NCBI RefSeq assembly: GCF_001277135.1
Contig: NZ_LHCF01000001.1
Coordinates: 29,856 to 93,855 of the forward strand
DNA from: Candidatus Phytoplasma pruni
GTDB taxonomy: Bacteria; Bacillota_I; Bacilli_A; Acholeplasmatales; Acholeplasmataceae
Direction: 5' to 3'
DNA: 64,000 nucleotides
The notes beneath the pieces were generated by a model. It was given only the letters and a program-made list of their open reading frames with translations. It searched no databases and had not been told where the DNA came from. A program made the position numbers and the translations under genes. Positions 10,451 through 19,084 of the stretch are shown here, one piece after another. Within the stretch, counting starts at the first letter, position 1; every line of letters starts with the position of its first letter.

Positions 10451-11715
10451 TTATTTTTTAAAATTATTTTTTGTATTAATAGAATTCCAACTTCTTGCAT
10501 CTGCAATTTCTTGTTTTTTATTATTAAAAACGAGTTCTAAATCTTTTCTAGTAATTTGTTCTGGTGGAATCTTATCCTGTTTAAATCTTTGAATCGCTTT
10601 GATAATAGACAATCTTATTAAAGCTTCCATATCACGAAATGTTTTTAATTCAGGAAATTTTTCAATTGCCGGTGCTAGCTCATTAATTAAATAATTAATG
10701 GCATCTTCAGATATTAAACTTTCTTGTTTTAATTTTGCAATAAATACTTTTTCAAAATATTCTTTACGACTTGTTAAATCTAAAGGTTTAACTTCTATTT
10801 TGTAATCAAAACGAGATAAAATAGCGTCATCAATATCTTCCAGATGATTAGTAGTTCCAATCCAAAAAACTTTATTAGAACGATTTTGATTATTAATTGA
10901 AGTAAAAGAATTTTTAAATTTAGTTACAATATTTTTGGTTGCTTGATTTTCGGCTTTAGTTAAATTACCCCAAGTATTTTCACATTCATCAATACAAACA
11001 ATAACTCTTTCCATTTCTTGTGTTTTTTTAAATAAAGCATCTACCATTTTAATCCCCTCTTTAGAATTATATTTTTGAAAATTAGTTCCATCGATTTCAA
11101 TATAATTAAAATTAGTAGTTTTTGCTAAAGCTCTTGCAAGAGTAGTTTTTCCAGTTCCGGGAACTCCGTGAAAAATAATTCCTATTGGAGGTTTTTGTTG
11201 ATAACGTTCTAAAGAAGGCGAATAAGTCATACAAGTATTTAAATCTCCTAATGCCGCTTTTTCTGTTTGTAAGCCAATTAATTGTTCTAAACTTTTTAAA
11301 CTTTTATAATTAGGACGATCAATTTTATATGTCAATTCATCTATTTTACTTTCATATTCAGTTAAATCATCACTGACATTTTCGCCTCCCATTTGTTGTA
11401 CAATTTTTTTTATTTCGGTTTTTAAAACATTTTTAAAATCTTGAAAATTTTGATTAAAATTAGTAAAATTTTGATCATTTTTTTTATTTTCTTGTTGAAT
11501 AGATTCTTTATATGGTTCAAAAATTCTATCTACTATTTCTTCTAATGTATCATCGTGTAATTTTATTGATTGAGTTTGTTCTTGTTGAGTTTTTTTTTAA
11601 TAAATTCTAAAAAACCTAATATTTTTAATATATAAAACAAAACGCCACAAGCAATAATTAACAATAATAAAAACAAAACAATATTATATATATTTAATTT
11701 TGATTTCTTTTCCAA
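10451..11715 (-). CDS. Membrane-anchored AAA+ ATPase, frameshifted near the N-terminus
   Basis: The intact 3' part (10451-11392, 313 residues) has Walker A FHGVPGTGKTTLARAL, Walker B VIVCIDECEN, sensor 1 FWIGTTNHLEDIDDAIL, and the arginine-finger/second-region SRFDYKIEVKPLDL. This is a classical AAA domain like FtsH or 26S ATPases but with no protease domain after it. Reading continues in frame upstream to 11589 as a hydrophilic, probably coiled-coil stretch (EEIVDRIFEPYKESIQQEN). Past a 9-base run at 11590-11598 it continues in another frame as a membrane segment (YNIVLFLLLLIIACGVLF). One extra base would join them into about 421 residues. The true start is uncertain; TTG at 11715 is one option. 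Confidence 0.8.
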
Positions 11716-11810
11716 TAAAAACCATCTTTCTATCAATATAGTTTGATATTTTTATATTTTTTTACTTTAAATTCAAAAATTTTTAATTTATTTCTATAAA
11801 ATTAAATTAT

Positions 11811-12269
11811 TTACGATATTGTAAATGTTTTAATAATTTCTTTGATTTCAACTTCTTTTTTTTCTTGTTCTTCTTTAGAAGAAAATGGAAAAGTTAGTAA
11901 AATTTCTTTAATAAGAGAATATTTTAAATATGTTAAAATATTTTCTTTGTTTTTAGTTATCTCTATTTTATTAAAATCATATACTTCTTCTATTCCATTA
12001 TTTTTCAATTTCCCTTGTGCTGTATAATAACCAGTAGGTTGAAATCCAATAACTTCTGATTTTTCATTGGAGTTTGTTTTTTTCCATTCAAAACCATCTT
12101 CTTGAAATTCGAATTTGCGTGAACTTTCCATTGGTTCATTATGGTCAATAATTAAATAAATATCATTTTTAAATGTAATCGATTTAAAAGAAATCGTATT
12201 ATCTCTGAATAATTTTCTTAATAAAAATCTTTTCGGTTTCGGTTTGAATGTCTGGACATTTAATTTCAA
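11811..12269 (-). CDS. Hypothetical protein, 152 residues
   Basis: I do not recognise the family. The protein is soluble-looking and charged, with a basic N-terminus (FKPKPKRFLLRKLFRD), a probable beta-rich middle, and a Glu/Lys-rich helical C-terminus. There is no signal peptide or membrane segment. It lies between the AAA+ ATPase and a secreted 336-residue protein on the same strand, so it probably belongs to the same leftward transcript. Confidence 0.55.
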   Translation of the reverse strand: MKLNVQTFKPKPKRFLLRKLFRDNTISFKSITFKNDIYLIIDHNEPMESSRKFEFQEDGFEWKKTNSNEKSEVIGFQPTGYYTAQGKLKNNGIEEVYDFNKIEITKNKENILTYLKYSLIKEILLTFPFSSKEEQEKKEVEIKEIIKTFTIS

Positions 12270-12301
12270 GCCTTTTTGAGGTTTTTCAAAACAATAAACT
12301 C

Positions 12302-13312
12302 TTATGTTTTTTTCTTTTTAATGTCTTTAAGTTGAAATATTACTGAGCCATTACAATCAGGATGAACAAATTCACATTTTTCTAACAACAACGATGTTCC
12401 CGGTTGTTGGTAAAAATATAATTTTTGTAAAAATGTCTCCTCAACATCACCACGATTTATATCTTTTATTTTTGTTATAAGACTTTTCCATGAGTCAGAA
12501 TAACCAATTTGTGCTGCTTCGGATACTTGAAACTTTATAGTTTTAATTAAATCAGGTTTGTAATTAACTATTATTGTTTCCAAATATTCTGGATGTTTGA
12601 TTTCTGCTTGTTTTTCAGATCGATTAATTTTTATTTCTAAATCTTTTTCAAAATCTTTTTCTAAATCTGAATTAACCTTTCTAATATCTTTTTTTATACC
12701 TTCATTTGTTATGTCTTTTTCTTGCAATTCCCCTAAATCACAATTTATTTTTATTTCTTTTCTCGAAGAATCTAAACCGAATATTATTTTCAACTGTTCA
12801 TCCTGCTGATTATTATTTTTTCTATTATCTTGTAAAATAGCTTCATATTTAATGTCTGATATAAATGAAATATTTTTATTATTTTCTTGTTTGAAATATA
12901 ACAAATTTTGAAAGGTTTTCAACCAATAACTATCAGAATTTGATTGCGATAAATCTTGAAAAAATGAATTATGTTTATCTTTAAGTATTGTTAACATTTC
13001 TTCTGATGAATACAAAGTATCTTTGTCCCAAACTTTTATAAAAACATCCTCTATTTTCTTATCTTCTATACCCCCATTATCACCTTCGAAATTTAACTTA
13101 TATTTAGGAACTTTGGTAAAACCATTTTGTTCACAAATATCATCCCAAAATTTTTCATACATAACTTGATAATTAAATTCCGGACGATTTTCGATAGGAA
13201 ATTCAATTTGAATATCCTTTTGATAATTACGTATAGAAATGGCCCCAATTGGAGAAAATATTAACAACAAAAAATAAAAAAAAATAATCAAAATATATCT
13301 TATTCCCTTCAT
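12302..13312 (-). CDS. Hypothetical secreted or N-anchored protein, 336 residues
   Basis: Unknown family. Residues 4-25 (IRYILIIFFYFLLLIFSPIG) form a signal peptide or membrane anchor. The remaining 310 residues are hydrophilic, with a Lys/Asp/Glu-rich helical region around 200-245 (DIRKVNSDLEKDFEKDLEIK) and three cysteines. The C-terminus ends in a lysine run. It is cotranscribed with the flanking genes of the AAA+ cluster (33 bases before the 152-residue gene). An extracellular role is inferred only from the signal. Confidence 0.65.
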   Translation of the reverse strand: MKGIRYILIIFFYFLLLIFSPIGAISIRNYQKDIQIEFPIENRPEFNYQVMYEKFWDDICEQNGFTKVPKYKLNFEGDNGGIEDKKIEDVFIKVWDKDTLYSSEEMLTILKDKHNSFFQDLSQSNSDSYWLKTFQNLLYFKQENNKNISFISDIKYEAILQDNRKNNNQQDEQLKIIFGLDSSRKEIKINCDLGELQEKDITNEGIKKDIRKVNSDLEKDFEKDLEIKINRSEKQAEIKHPEYLETIIVNYKPDLIKTIKFQVSEAAQIGYSDSWKSLITKIKDINRGDVEETFLQKLYFYQQPGTSLLLEKCEFVHPDCNGSVIFQLKDIKKKKT

Positions 13313-13452
13313 TTTATTGACGATGTTGCTCCTTATTAAAAAAAATTTTCTATTATTTATAAAAAATTTAAAAATTTTGCAAAAATCTTTAAATTTTAGT
13401 TAGTGAGAAAAATTTTAGCATTTTGGAAATTATCCTTATCTAAAAAAAATAA

Positions 13453-14066
13453 TTAATTTTGATTATTATAACCCTGTATACGGATTTTATTAGTATAAAT
13501 TAACAAAATCATAGAACACATAAAAGTCAAAGCAATAGTAATCATTATGAAAATATATTGATTTGTAGTTTCTTGAACTTTTAATTGTTTTTTTAATTCT
13601 TTTAATTTTATTTTATATTTATCCATTGAAATAGATTGTGAATTATCAGCTTCTGTGGTTTTTCTGGACAAATCTTTTTCAATTTGTTTTAATTCTGTTC
13701 TTTGTTTTTCGATTTTTTTTTGTAAATCATTAATTTTTTGTTCTTTAATTGAGAGTTTTTTTTGATATTTATTATTTTGTTTGCCTAAAGTAGTTTTTTG
13801 TTCTTCAAGTGCTTTAATCTCTTGATAAAGTCGTTCTTTTTCTTTTTTTAAAGATTCGTTCCCTAAAGTTTCTAGCATTTCATCAATTTTTTTGATAAAA
13901 GGAATTGGTTCTGGAAGAAAAAAAATTTTTTTAGGTAATTTATACAAAAGATATAAATTAAAAAAATAAATAAAAAAATATGAAATAAAAGTAATGTATT
14001 TTTCACAATTTGAAATATTAAAAATATAAAATTTTTTGGAAATTGTTTTTGTCTTTTAATGAGCAT
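13453..14066 (-). CDS. Coiled-coil protein with N- and C-terminal membrane segments, frameshifted
   Basis: The 3' frame (13453-13947, TTG start) encodes a long coiled coil (LKKEKERLYQEIKALEEQ to LKQIEKDLSRK, about residues 30-120) and a C-terminal membrane helix (YIFIMITIALTFMCSMILLI). The 5' frame from ATG 14066 encodes a second membrane helix (VKNTLLLFHIFLFIFLIYIF). The frames meet at an A8/T7 run (13918-13932). One extra base in the A run would give a single two-anchor protein of about 204 residues. The start overlaps the end of the Panacea fragment. Function unknown; it may scaffold the membrane AAA+ ATPase encoded downstream. Confidence 0.55.
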
Positions 14067-14229
14067 AACTATAAAAAAATAATTTTTGTAGTTTTAAATT
14101 AGTTATATCGTTTATTTCTTGTTTTTGAGTTTGATGAATTAAATAATAGGACATATTTATCAAATTATCTTTTGCTTTGAATAAATCGTCTAAGAAATTA
14201 GTTTCAAATTCATAATTAACTGTTGCCAT
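14056..14229 (-). CDS. Truncated Panacea-domain (SocA/DUF4065-like) protein
   Basis: A 57-residue ORF with an excellent ribosome site (AGGAGA, 5 bases before the ATG). The segment LINMSYYLIHQTQKQEI followed by NDITNLKLQKLFFYSY matches the N-terminal 'I(S/T)NLKLQKLLYYAQ' motif of Panacea (SocA-like) proteins. These are about 150 residues long and often act as antitoxins or phage-linked adaptors. Here the frame stops right after the motif, so the domain is truncated. It is first in the leftward AAA+ cluster, so its promoter probably drives the whole group. Confidence 0.55.
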   Translation of the reverse strand: MATVNYEFETNFLDDLFKAKDNLINMSYYLIHQTQKQEINDITNLKLQKLFFYSYAH

Positions 14230-14400
14230 TTAATCTCTCCTTTTTTACTTATGATATTATATATTGTAACATGCATTTACATAATTTTTAAAACCTTTTT
14301 TGAAAAATATTTATTATTTGGGCATGATTTGTTATATTATAACAAGAAAGACGTTTAAAAGGGGTGCAAAAAAGACCACTCAGAAAGGAGCCAAAGGACT

Positions 14401-15035
14401 ATGCCAACAACTAAAAAGCCTTTACCTTATAATCCTTTTAAAATCCGTCATAATTCTACTTATTACGAAATCTTGTTAGAAACGACATACGAAGAAATAT
14501 GCCATTTTTTAAAATTGCAGCACGCTCCGGTACTTAAAAATTATTTCACTCACGCCCATTGTTTAACTAAAACGCCTGGCATCACAAGAGCTAAAAAGAA
14601 GGTTTATTTACCCATCATATAGACGAAAGTAAAGCCCCCCAACTTCTTTCCGATCCTCAACAAGCCTCACAAAACCCTTTTGCACACCAACAAGCCTACA
14701 GATGAGTATATTGCAACCTCTTAAGAACATTTAATGCTGCATACTAAATTATTATATGAATTTAACTAAGGCAAAGACGGGAATGGTATCTTTTTTTTAA
14801 TACCGGAATTAAACACTATTTATAGTGGTAATAAATTTCCTTAATTATGGAAAAATGGTCCTGTTACAGAAATAGTAAAACCTTTGGAAAAAGCTTATTT
14901 GCAAACTCTTAAACAATTAAAAGAATACGGTTATCAAATGGTATTGCCGTCTTTGGCAACGGTGAAAAAACTTAAAAAATTGGCTTTTTATCAAAAATTA
15001 CAAAAATTAGGTTTAGCTTTAGTGTTAAAACCATG
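14401..15035 (+). pseudogene. Broken HNH-endonuclease-like gene
   Basis: The ATG at 14401 has AAAGGAG upstream. The first frame (to 14622) reads MPTTKKPLPYNPFKIRHNS and on to TPGITRAKK. A one-base shift then gives EGLFTHHIDESKAPQLLSDP and NPFAHQQAYR-stop-VYCNLL, which resembles HNH proteins with a 'HHI-DE ... LVYCN--EH-LLH' core. Further frames give IPELNTIYSG, WKNGPVTEIVKPLEK and VLPSLATVKKLKKLAFYQK, ending at TGA 15033. At least three shifts or stops make this a real pseudogene rather than a single sequencing slip. Confidence 0.6.
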
Positions 15036-15056
15036 ATATGATCTTTTTTCCTTTTA

Positions 15057-15779
15057 TCAATTTTCTCTTAATAATTGTTTAACTTCAGTTCTGGTTAAAG
15101 AGCGGTATTTCCCTTTAGGCAAATGATCTAAGGTCAGAAAATCATATCTATAACGCTTTAGTTTTAAAACTTCAAAACCCATTTCTTCCATCATTTTTCT
15201 AATTTGACGGTTTTTCCCTTCAAAAATCGTGATCGATAACCAAGTAGAAGGTAAAGGTTTTTTGGTTTGTTTTAAAAGATGAACTTCTTGAGGAATAGAT
15301 AAATAATTATGATCAATGATAATCCCTTTTTTTAACTTTTTTAATTCTGAAGAAGTTAAAAAATGATTGATTTGGACATGATATTCTTTAGGAACTAAAG
15401 AAGAAGGATGAGTTAATTTGTGGGTTAATTCTCCGTCATTAGTAATAATCAATAAACCTTCTGTTTTGAAATCAAGTCTGCCGACGGGATAAAGTCTTTG
15501 TTGATGTTCTTCTTTAATTAAATCAAGCACAATAGGTCTTTTTTTATCATCTTGAACACTAGTGATATAACCACTAGGTTTATGGAGTAAAAAATAAAGA
15601 TATGGTGCTTTTTGAATAGGTTTATCGTCTACTAAAATAACATCTTTTGGAGATGCTTTAGCGCCTAAGGTAGTCACTATCTTACCATTAACTTTCACTC
15701 TTTTAGCTAAAATTAATAATTCAGCTTTTCTTCTAGAAGTGATATTAGAGTTAGCTAAAATTTTTTGTATTCTTTCCAT
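15057..15779 (-). CDS. rluB: RluB/RsuA-family 23S rRNA pseudouridine synthase
   Basis: A 240-residue enzyme that isomerises a uridine of rRNA to pseudouridine. The N-terminal S4 RNA-binding domain is at residues 1-60 (ERIQKILANSNITSRRKAE). The catalytic domain contains GRLDFKTEGLLIITNDGEL, whose Asp is the nucleophile, then THPSSLVPKEYHV and EGKNRQIRKMMEEMGFEV. Length and motif order fit RluB of Firmicutes. ATG at 15777-15779. It is isolated between two decayed regions. Confidence 0.92.
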   Translation of the reverse strand: MERIQKILANSNITSRRKAELLILAKRVKVNGKIVTTLGAKASPKDVILVDDKPIQKAPYLYFLLHKPSGYITSVQDDKKRPIVLDLIKEEHQQRLYPVGRLDFKTEGLLIITNDGELTHKLTHPSSLVPKEYHVQINHFLTSSELKKLKKGIIIDHNYLSIPQEVHLLKQTKKPLPSTWLSITIFEGKNRQIRKMMEEMGFEVLKLKRYRYDFLTLDHLPKGKYRSLTRTEVKQLLREN

Positions 15780-15817
15780 TATATAAACCTACTTTTTTTA
15801 TCTCTTAGTATCTTAAA

Positions 15818-16040
15818 TTATAAATAATTTTTCTTTAAATGATTTATTTTAATCTTGACTTTTTTAATAAAAAGAGGAACTTTTCCTATAAGTTCCTCTT
15901 TGGGGGATAAAGGTAATTGATATTTAAAATCAATTGTTGGTTGGGTTGTTGGATTAAGGTTTTTTAATAAATTCAATGAATAATTTATCAAATTCCTTAA
16001 AAGCTTGTTCTTGTTGTTCTTTATTGGTTTCTTCATGCTA
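15818..16040 (-). pseudogene. 3' remnant of an unrecognised gene
   Basis: The minus strand reads TNKEQQEQAFKEFDKLFIEF in one frame and, after a shift, NPTTQPTIDFKYQLPLSPKE to the stop at 15818. Both parts look like genuine coding sequence of one truncated protein. The 5' side abuts the reverse-transcriptase fragment on the opposite strand at 16035, so an insertion or recombination probably cut it. Family unknown. Confidence 0.35.
15871..15901. terminator. 12-bp hairpin flanked by A/T runs
   Basis: Perfect arms AAAGAGGAACTT and AAGTTCCTCTTT around a 7-base loop, with T runs on both strands' exits. It lies upstream of rluB, inside the decayed remnant. It looks like a bidirectional terminator. 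Confidence 0.6.
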
Positions 16041-16300
16041 TCAAATGAAATAAAAATTTCAAAACTAAATACGCATTTAAACAAAATTGAGAAGAGATTG
16101 AAAAACAACAAGCGAGTTTCAAAACGCACTTTTCAATGGCTTACTAATAATATTGAAAATTACTATATGGCTTTTAATAAAATAGCAACAAATCAAGGCG
16201 CACAGTAACAGCTTGGGTTAACAAACAAACCATCGACAGAACAGATTTAAATAAACTCCAAGAATGGAACAGTTCAGTCTTGCTGATTTTATTGTTGCGG
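16035..16300 (+). pseudogene. Group II intron reverse transcriptase, N-terminal fragment
   Basis: ATG at 16035 begins SNEIKISKLNTHLNKIEKRL and continues RTFQWLTNNIENYYMAFNKI and ATNQGAQ; after a shift it reads TAWVNKQTIDRTDLNKLQEW. The stretch 'AFNKIATNQGAQT..V' matches the RT-0/RT-1 region of group II intron proteins. The same start (SKESKISKLTTHLNRIE) occurs in the intron relic at 19176-19264. No palm domain (YADD) follows. The 5' ribozyme part is missing. Confidence 0.6.
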
Positions 16301-16504
16301 TTGTGGAAACAACATACTTAAATAAATCACGAAATAATAAGTACAAATTAAGTATACACAACTAACAAAAATACAAAAGATACTATAAGACTTGTGAAGC
16401 AATCTTTTTGCCTCTATAAAAACCAACAATATAAGATATAGAAAAAAACCCAATAAAGTTCTTATTTTTTTAGTTGCTTGATTTGCTCTTGTTTTATAAC
16501 CCAA
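16289..16504 (-). CDS. Small hypothetical membrane protein
   Basis: A 71-residue ORF with a basic N-terminus (GYKTRANQATKKIRTL) and two hydrophobic stretches (LLGFFLYLILLVFIE and FCIFVSCVYLICTYYFVIYL). Unknown family. It could be a genuine short membrane protein or debris, because all flanking sequence is decayed and its 3' end overlaps the reverse-transcriptase fragment on the other strand. Confidence 0.3.
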   Translation of the reverse strand: MGYKTRANQATKKIRTLLGFFLYLILLVFIEAKRLLHKSYSIFCIFVSCVYLICTYYFVIYLSMLFPQPQQ

Positions 16505-16780
16505 TTAATATCCTTTGTAATAAAGACGTCTTTCATTAGATACAATTAAGTCAAACAATAAATGAGTACTTTCATCTAAAGAAACTGAATCAATGATGAT
16601 AGTTTTTTGATTAAGAGTTATACCATAAACATTCGCTGTATTTTGATTCGGAAAATAAAGAACAAATCCTAATATTTTTTCATTACTAACATTTGCGGGA
16701 TCGAAACTAATTACTTTAACAATATTTTTAATTCCTTTTATTTTTCTCTCTATTTTGTCATATTTATTTAACTTTTATCT
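16505..16780 (-). pseudogene. Coding remnant without start
   Basis: The minus strand is open for about 90 codons: IKNIVKVISFDPANVSNEKI, LGFVLYFPNQNTANVYGITL, SVSLDESTHLLFDLIVSNE, stop at 16505. No ATG is in frame; a stop lies directly upstream at the junction with the next remnant. It probably was the end of a soluble protein in the cluster beginning at 18462. Family unknown. Confidence 0.35.
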
Positions 16781-17187
16781 TTATTTTCTTCTTTAAGTTT
16801 CTTTTTTTGTTGTCTATTGTAGAAATAATTAACTATCCAATTTAGAAAATCCTCTTCGTAAGAATTTTTCAAAACCGCTCCTTGAGTACATGCTGAAGCA
16901 AAAAAACGCAAGAATGAAAACAACAACCAAAAAAATAATTAATATTATATCTAAAATAATATTATTATAAAATTTTTTAAAAGGCACAAAAATAAAAATA
17001 CGAAAAACAAAATCCATTGAGATATTCTTAATATTTTAATTTTTATTTTTATTTTAACTTTTTTTTCTAATTTTTTTTGCTTCTTATGTTCTTTTTTAAG
17101 TTTTTTTATTTCAGGCTCTGGATAATAAATAGTCCATACAAAAGCTAAAAACAAAAACAAAACTAACAAAACTGCTCGATTATTCAT
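16768..17187 (-). CDS. Small membrane ORFs downstream of the pretoxin-like gene, probably disrupted
   Basis: ATG at 17187 opens a 78-residue ORF with a signal/anchor (AVLLVLFLFLAFVWTIYYPE), a Lys-rich linker, and a second hydrophobic end. It overlaps the stop of the preceding secreted protein by 8 bases. An overlapping frame (16829-17017) gives another membrane segment (DIILIIFLVVVFILAFF). One T fewer at about 16900-16906 would give the continuation ASACTQGAVLKNSYEEDFLN to a stop at 16768, with a lipobox-like ASAC. These frames may be one or two proteins broken by base-run errors. A partner or immunity role is speculative. Confidence 0.4.
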
Positions 17188-18462
17188 TTATTTCCTCGCC
17201 AAGATGATTAATTGCATGTACTTTTTCATTAGGTTCAACATCATATATTAGTTTATTACTTGGTTTAGCGGTTAAAGTTGTATAATCGTCTAATTTAATA
17301 TTTATAGGTTTAGAAGTGAATTTTTTTTGAGTTATTGTTTGAGCACCATCTTTAAAAGGAGTTAAAATGATGTCTCCAACAATATTTTCAGTTGTTTTTG
17401 TTATTATTTTGTTTTGCAATAATTTAGGTAATTTTTTAGAAAAAGCTTTTATTACTTTAGAACCAGATACTTTTTTCCCGTTACAGGCATTAAAGTAAAA
17501 GCAATATCTAAGGTACTATTTATACGTTGTTCTGGATTATCTTGTACAAAGGATTCCAATACATCAAATAAACCCAGAGAAACATCAATAGTAGTGCCAA
17601 CAATAGGGATAAAACTAATAACATTATGAGAAACATTCCAAGCATCATTAAACCAATTGTTAGTTGTAAAAGTTAAAAAAGGTTTATCATAGTCAATATA
17701 AATACCATCACCTAAATAAGTTTTTAAGCCATTTTCTGTCAAATTTTTTATTTTAGAAAAATTATTATCTAAAACTGAACCAATTGCATGTTCTGGAATT
17801 GAACACATAGTTTCTTTTTCATCAATATTTACTTCTATTTTAAAACCTTGAGAACCGTATTTAACTAAAAAATAACCTTTTTCAGTGGGTGTTTTTTCGT
17901 TATACCAATGGTTTCTCCATTTTTCATAAGACCAAAACCAAGGACGCCATTCTGAAGGAACTTCCCAGTGTTGTTTATGTTTATCAAAATAAAAGTTTTT
18001 ATTAATTTGAGTTTGCATAGTAACATCGTTGTAACAAGTATTATCATAAAAAAGATAAATATTTGTTACATCATTAATCATTTGTTTTAAATTATTTAAA
18101 GTATAACAATTATTTTTATTTTCTCTTATACCACCATCAAAATAAATTCCCAAAAGATTAGAAGGAGCGCCTTTGATAACTGTATTTAAGTTGTTGTTAG
18201 ATGTAGCATTATAACAAGGAGAAGAATTAAGCTGTAAAGTTTTGTTTAAGTATTTAGTAGTATAGTTGTTAACTAATTGCTCTTTGGTAACCAAAGGATA
18301 AGGTTGTTCTAATAAAACTAAATGAATTTGAGGCTTTGAGGATTCATTATTTTTTTGAACCAATGCCAATGCTTGATGATTAAATAAAAAGAAAACACTT
18401 AATAAAATAAAAAAAGATAAAAAGAAATATTTGAACTTATAATGAAACTTTAATTTTAACAT
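17180..18462 (-). CDS. Secreted protein with pretoxin-like hydrophobic region, frameshifted
   Basis: ATG 18462 starts a signal peptide (FKYFFLSFFILLSVFFLFNH, cleavage likely after QALA). A secreted domain of about 230 residues with six cysteines follows (SSPCYN, NCYTL, NTCYND, ETMCSI). Then comes FIPIVGTTIDVSLGLFDVLE and DIAFTLMPVTGKK, which resembles the hydrophobic pretoxin segment of bacterial polymorphic toxins. At a 6-base T run (17471-17476) the frame ends; one extra base leads into VSGSKVIKAFSKKLPKLLQ and a C-terminal domain of about 90 residues ending at 17180. Restored length is about 427 residues. No toxin domain is recognised; function unknown. Confidence 0.6.
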
Positions 18463-18548
18463 AAAACCTCTTTTTTCTTATTAATTTATTTTTTAATTAT
18501 CACGATAAATTAACAATGTGTTTTACTAAGAATAGATATTACACTGAT

Positions 18549-18600
18549 CCACACGCCGCCAAGCAAACAAGTTTCCAAGAATTCCGCGATTTTAGATTTC
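18549..18600 (-). other. Degenerate copy of a group II intron domain V-like sequence
   Basis: The segment around CAAACAAGTTTCCAAG aligns by eye with the domain V-like hairpin at 19127-19160 (GAGCAAGTTTCCAAG), with similar flanks (CACACGCCGC versus CACACAACACCG). The stem partners are eroded, so this is a decayed duplicate. Confidence 0.4.
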
Positions 18601-18689
18601 CTCCTTTTGACAGAGTTAACTATTCTAATTTGTTTTAATTCCGTAGAAAGTTTAGAATCGAATAATTTTTAATTTATTTTAATTTTAAT

Positions 18690-18870
18690 TATTCGTTCAA
18701 TAGCCTTCTCTAGAACCGCCATCAAAATAAACCAGTTAATACGGGTGAGACCCAACGAAACGGTACTGAAAGACCACAACTAATTTTTCTAAAACAAATA
18801 CCTTTTAAGAAAAAATTATTTATTAACTTACTATATGGTAACATAAAAAAAATATTTGTCAACCTTTTTT
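18690..18870 (-). promoter_or_regulatory. Promoter-like box, hairpin and leader upstream of the secreted protein gene
   Basis: On the minus strand a consensus -35 TTGACA (18857-18862) lies in AAAAAAGGTTGACAAATA, identical over 18 bases to the element at 45099-45116. An imperfect hairpin follows (TAATTTTT-TCTTAAAA against TTTTAGAAAAATTA), then a GC-richer leader containing GGTCTCACCCG and GGCGGTTCTAGAGAAGGC. The start codon of the secreted gene is about 230 bases further on. The -10 box is not clear. A long structured 5' leader or a separate RNA is inferred. Confidence 0.4.
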
Positions 18871-19084
18871 TAAAAAATATTTTAAAAATAATGCGCTGTT
18901 CCGTTTTTTAATACAACTTTTGTCTTTAAAATTGTTCTTTCAAACTTGAAATTAAGTAATAATTTTTTAATATCTTTTCAAACCAACAAAACATTTGTGA
19001 TTAGATGAAAAAGTGTCTAATTTTTTTATAATTTGCTAGTTTCAAAAGATATTTATACTAATATTTTAAATCGCGATAGATTAG

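Noticed and set aside
10451..11392. AAA+ gene as FtsH/HflB protease
   Set aside because: The protein ends shortly after the AAA domain and there is no HExxH zinc protease motif.
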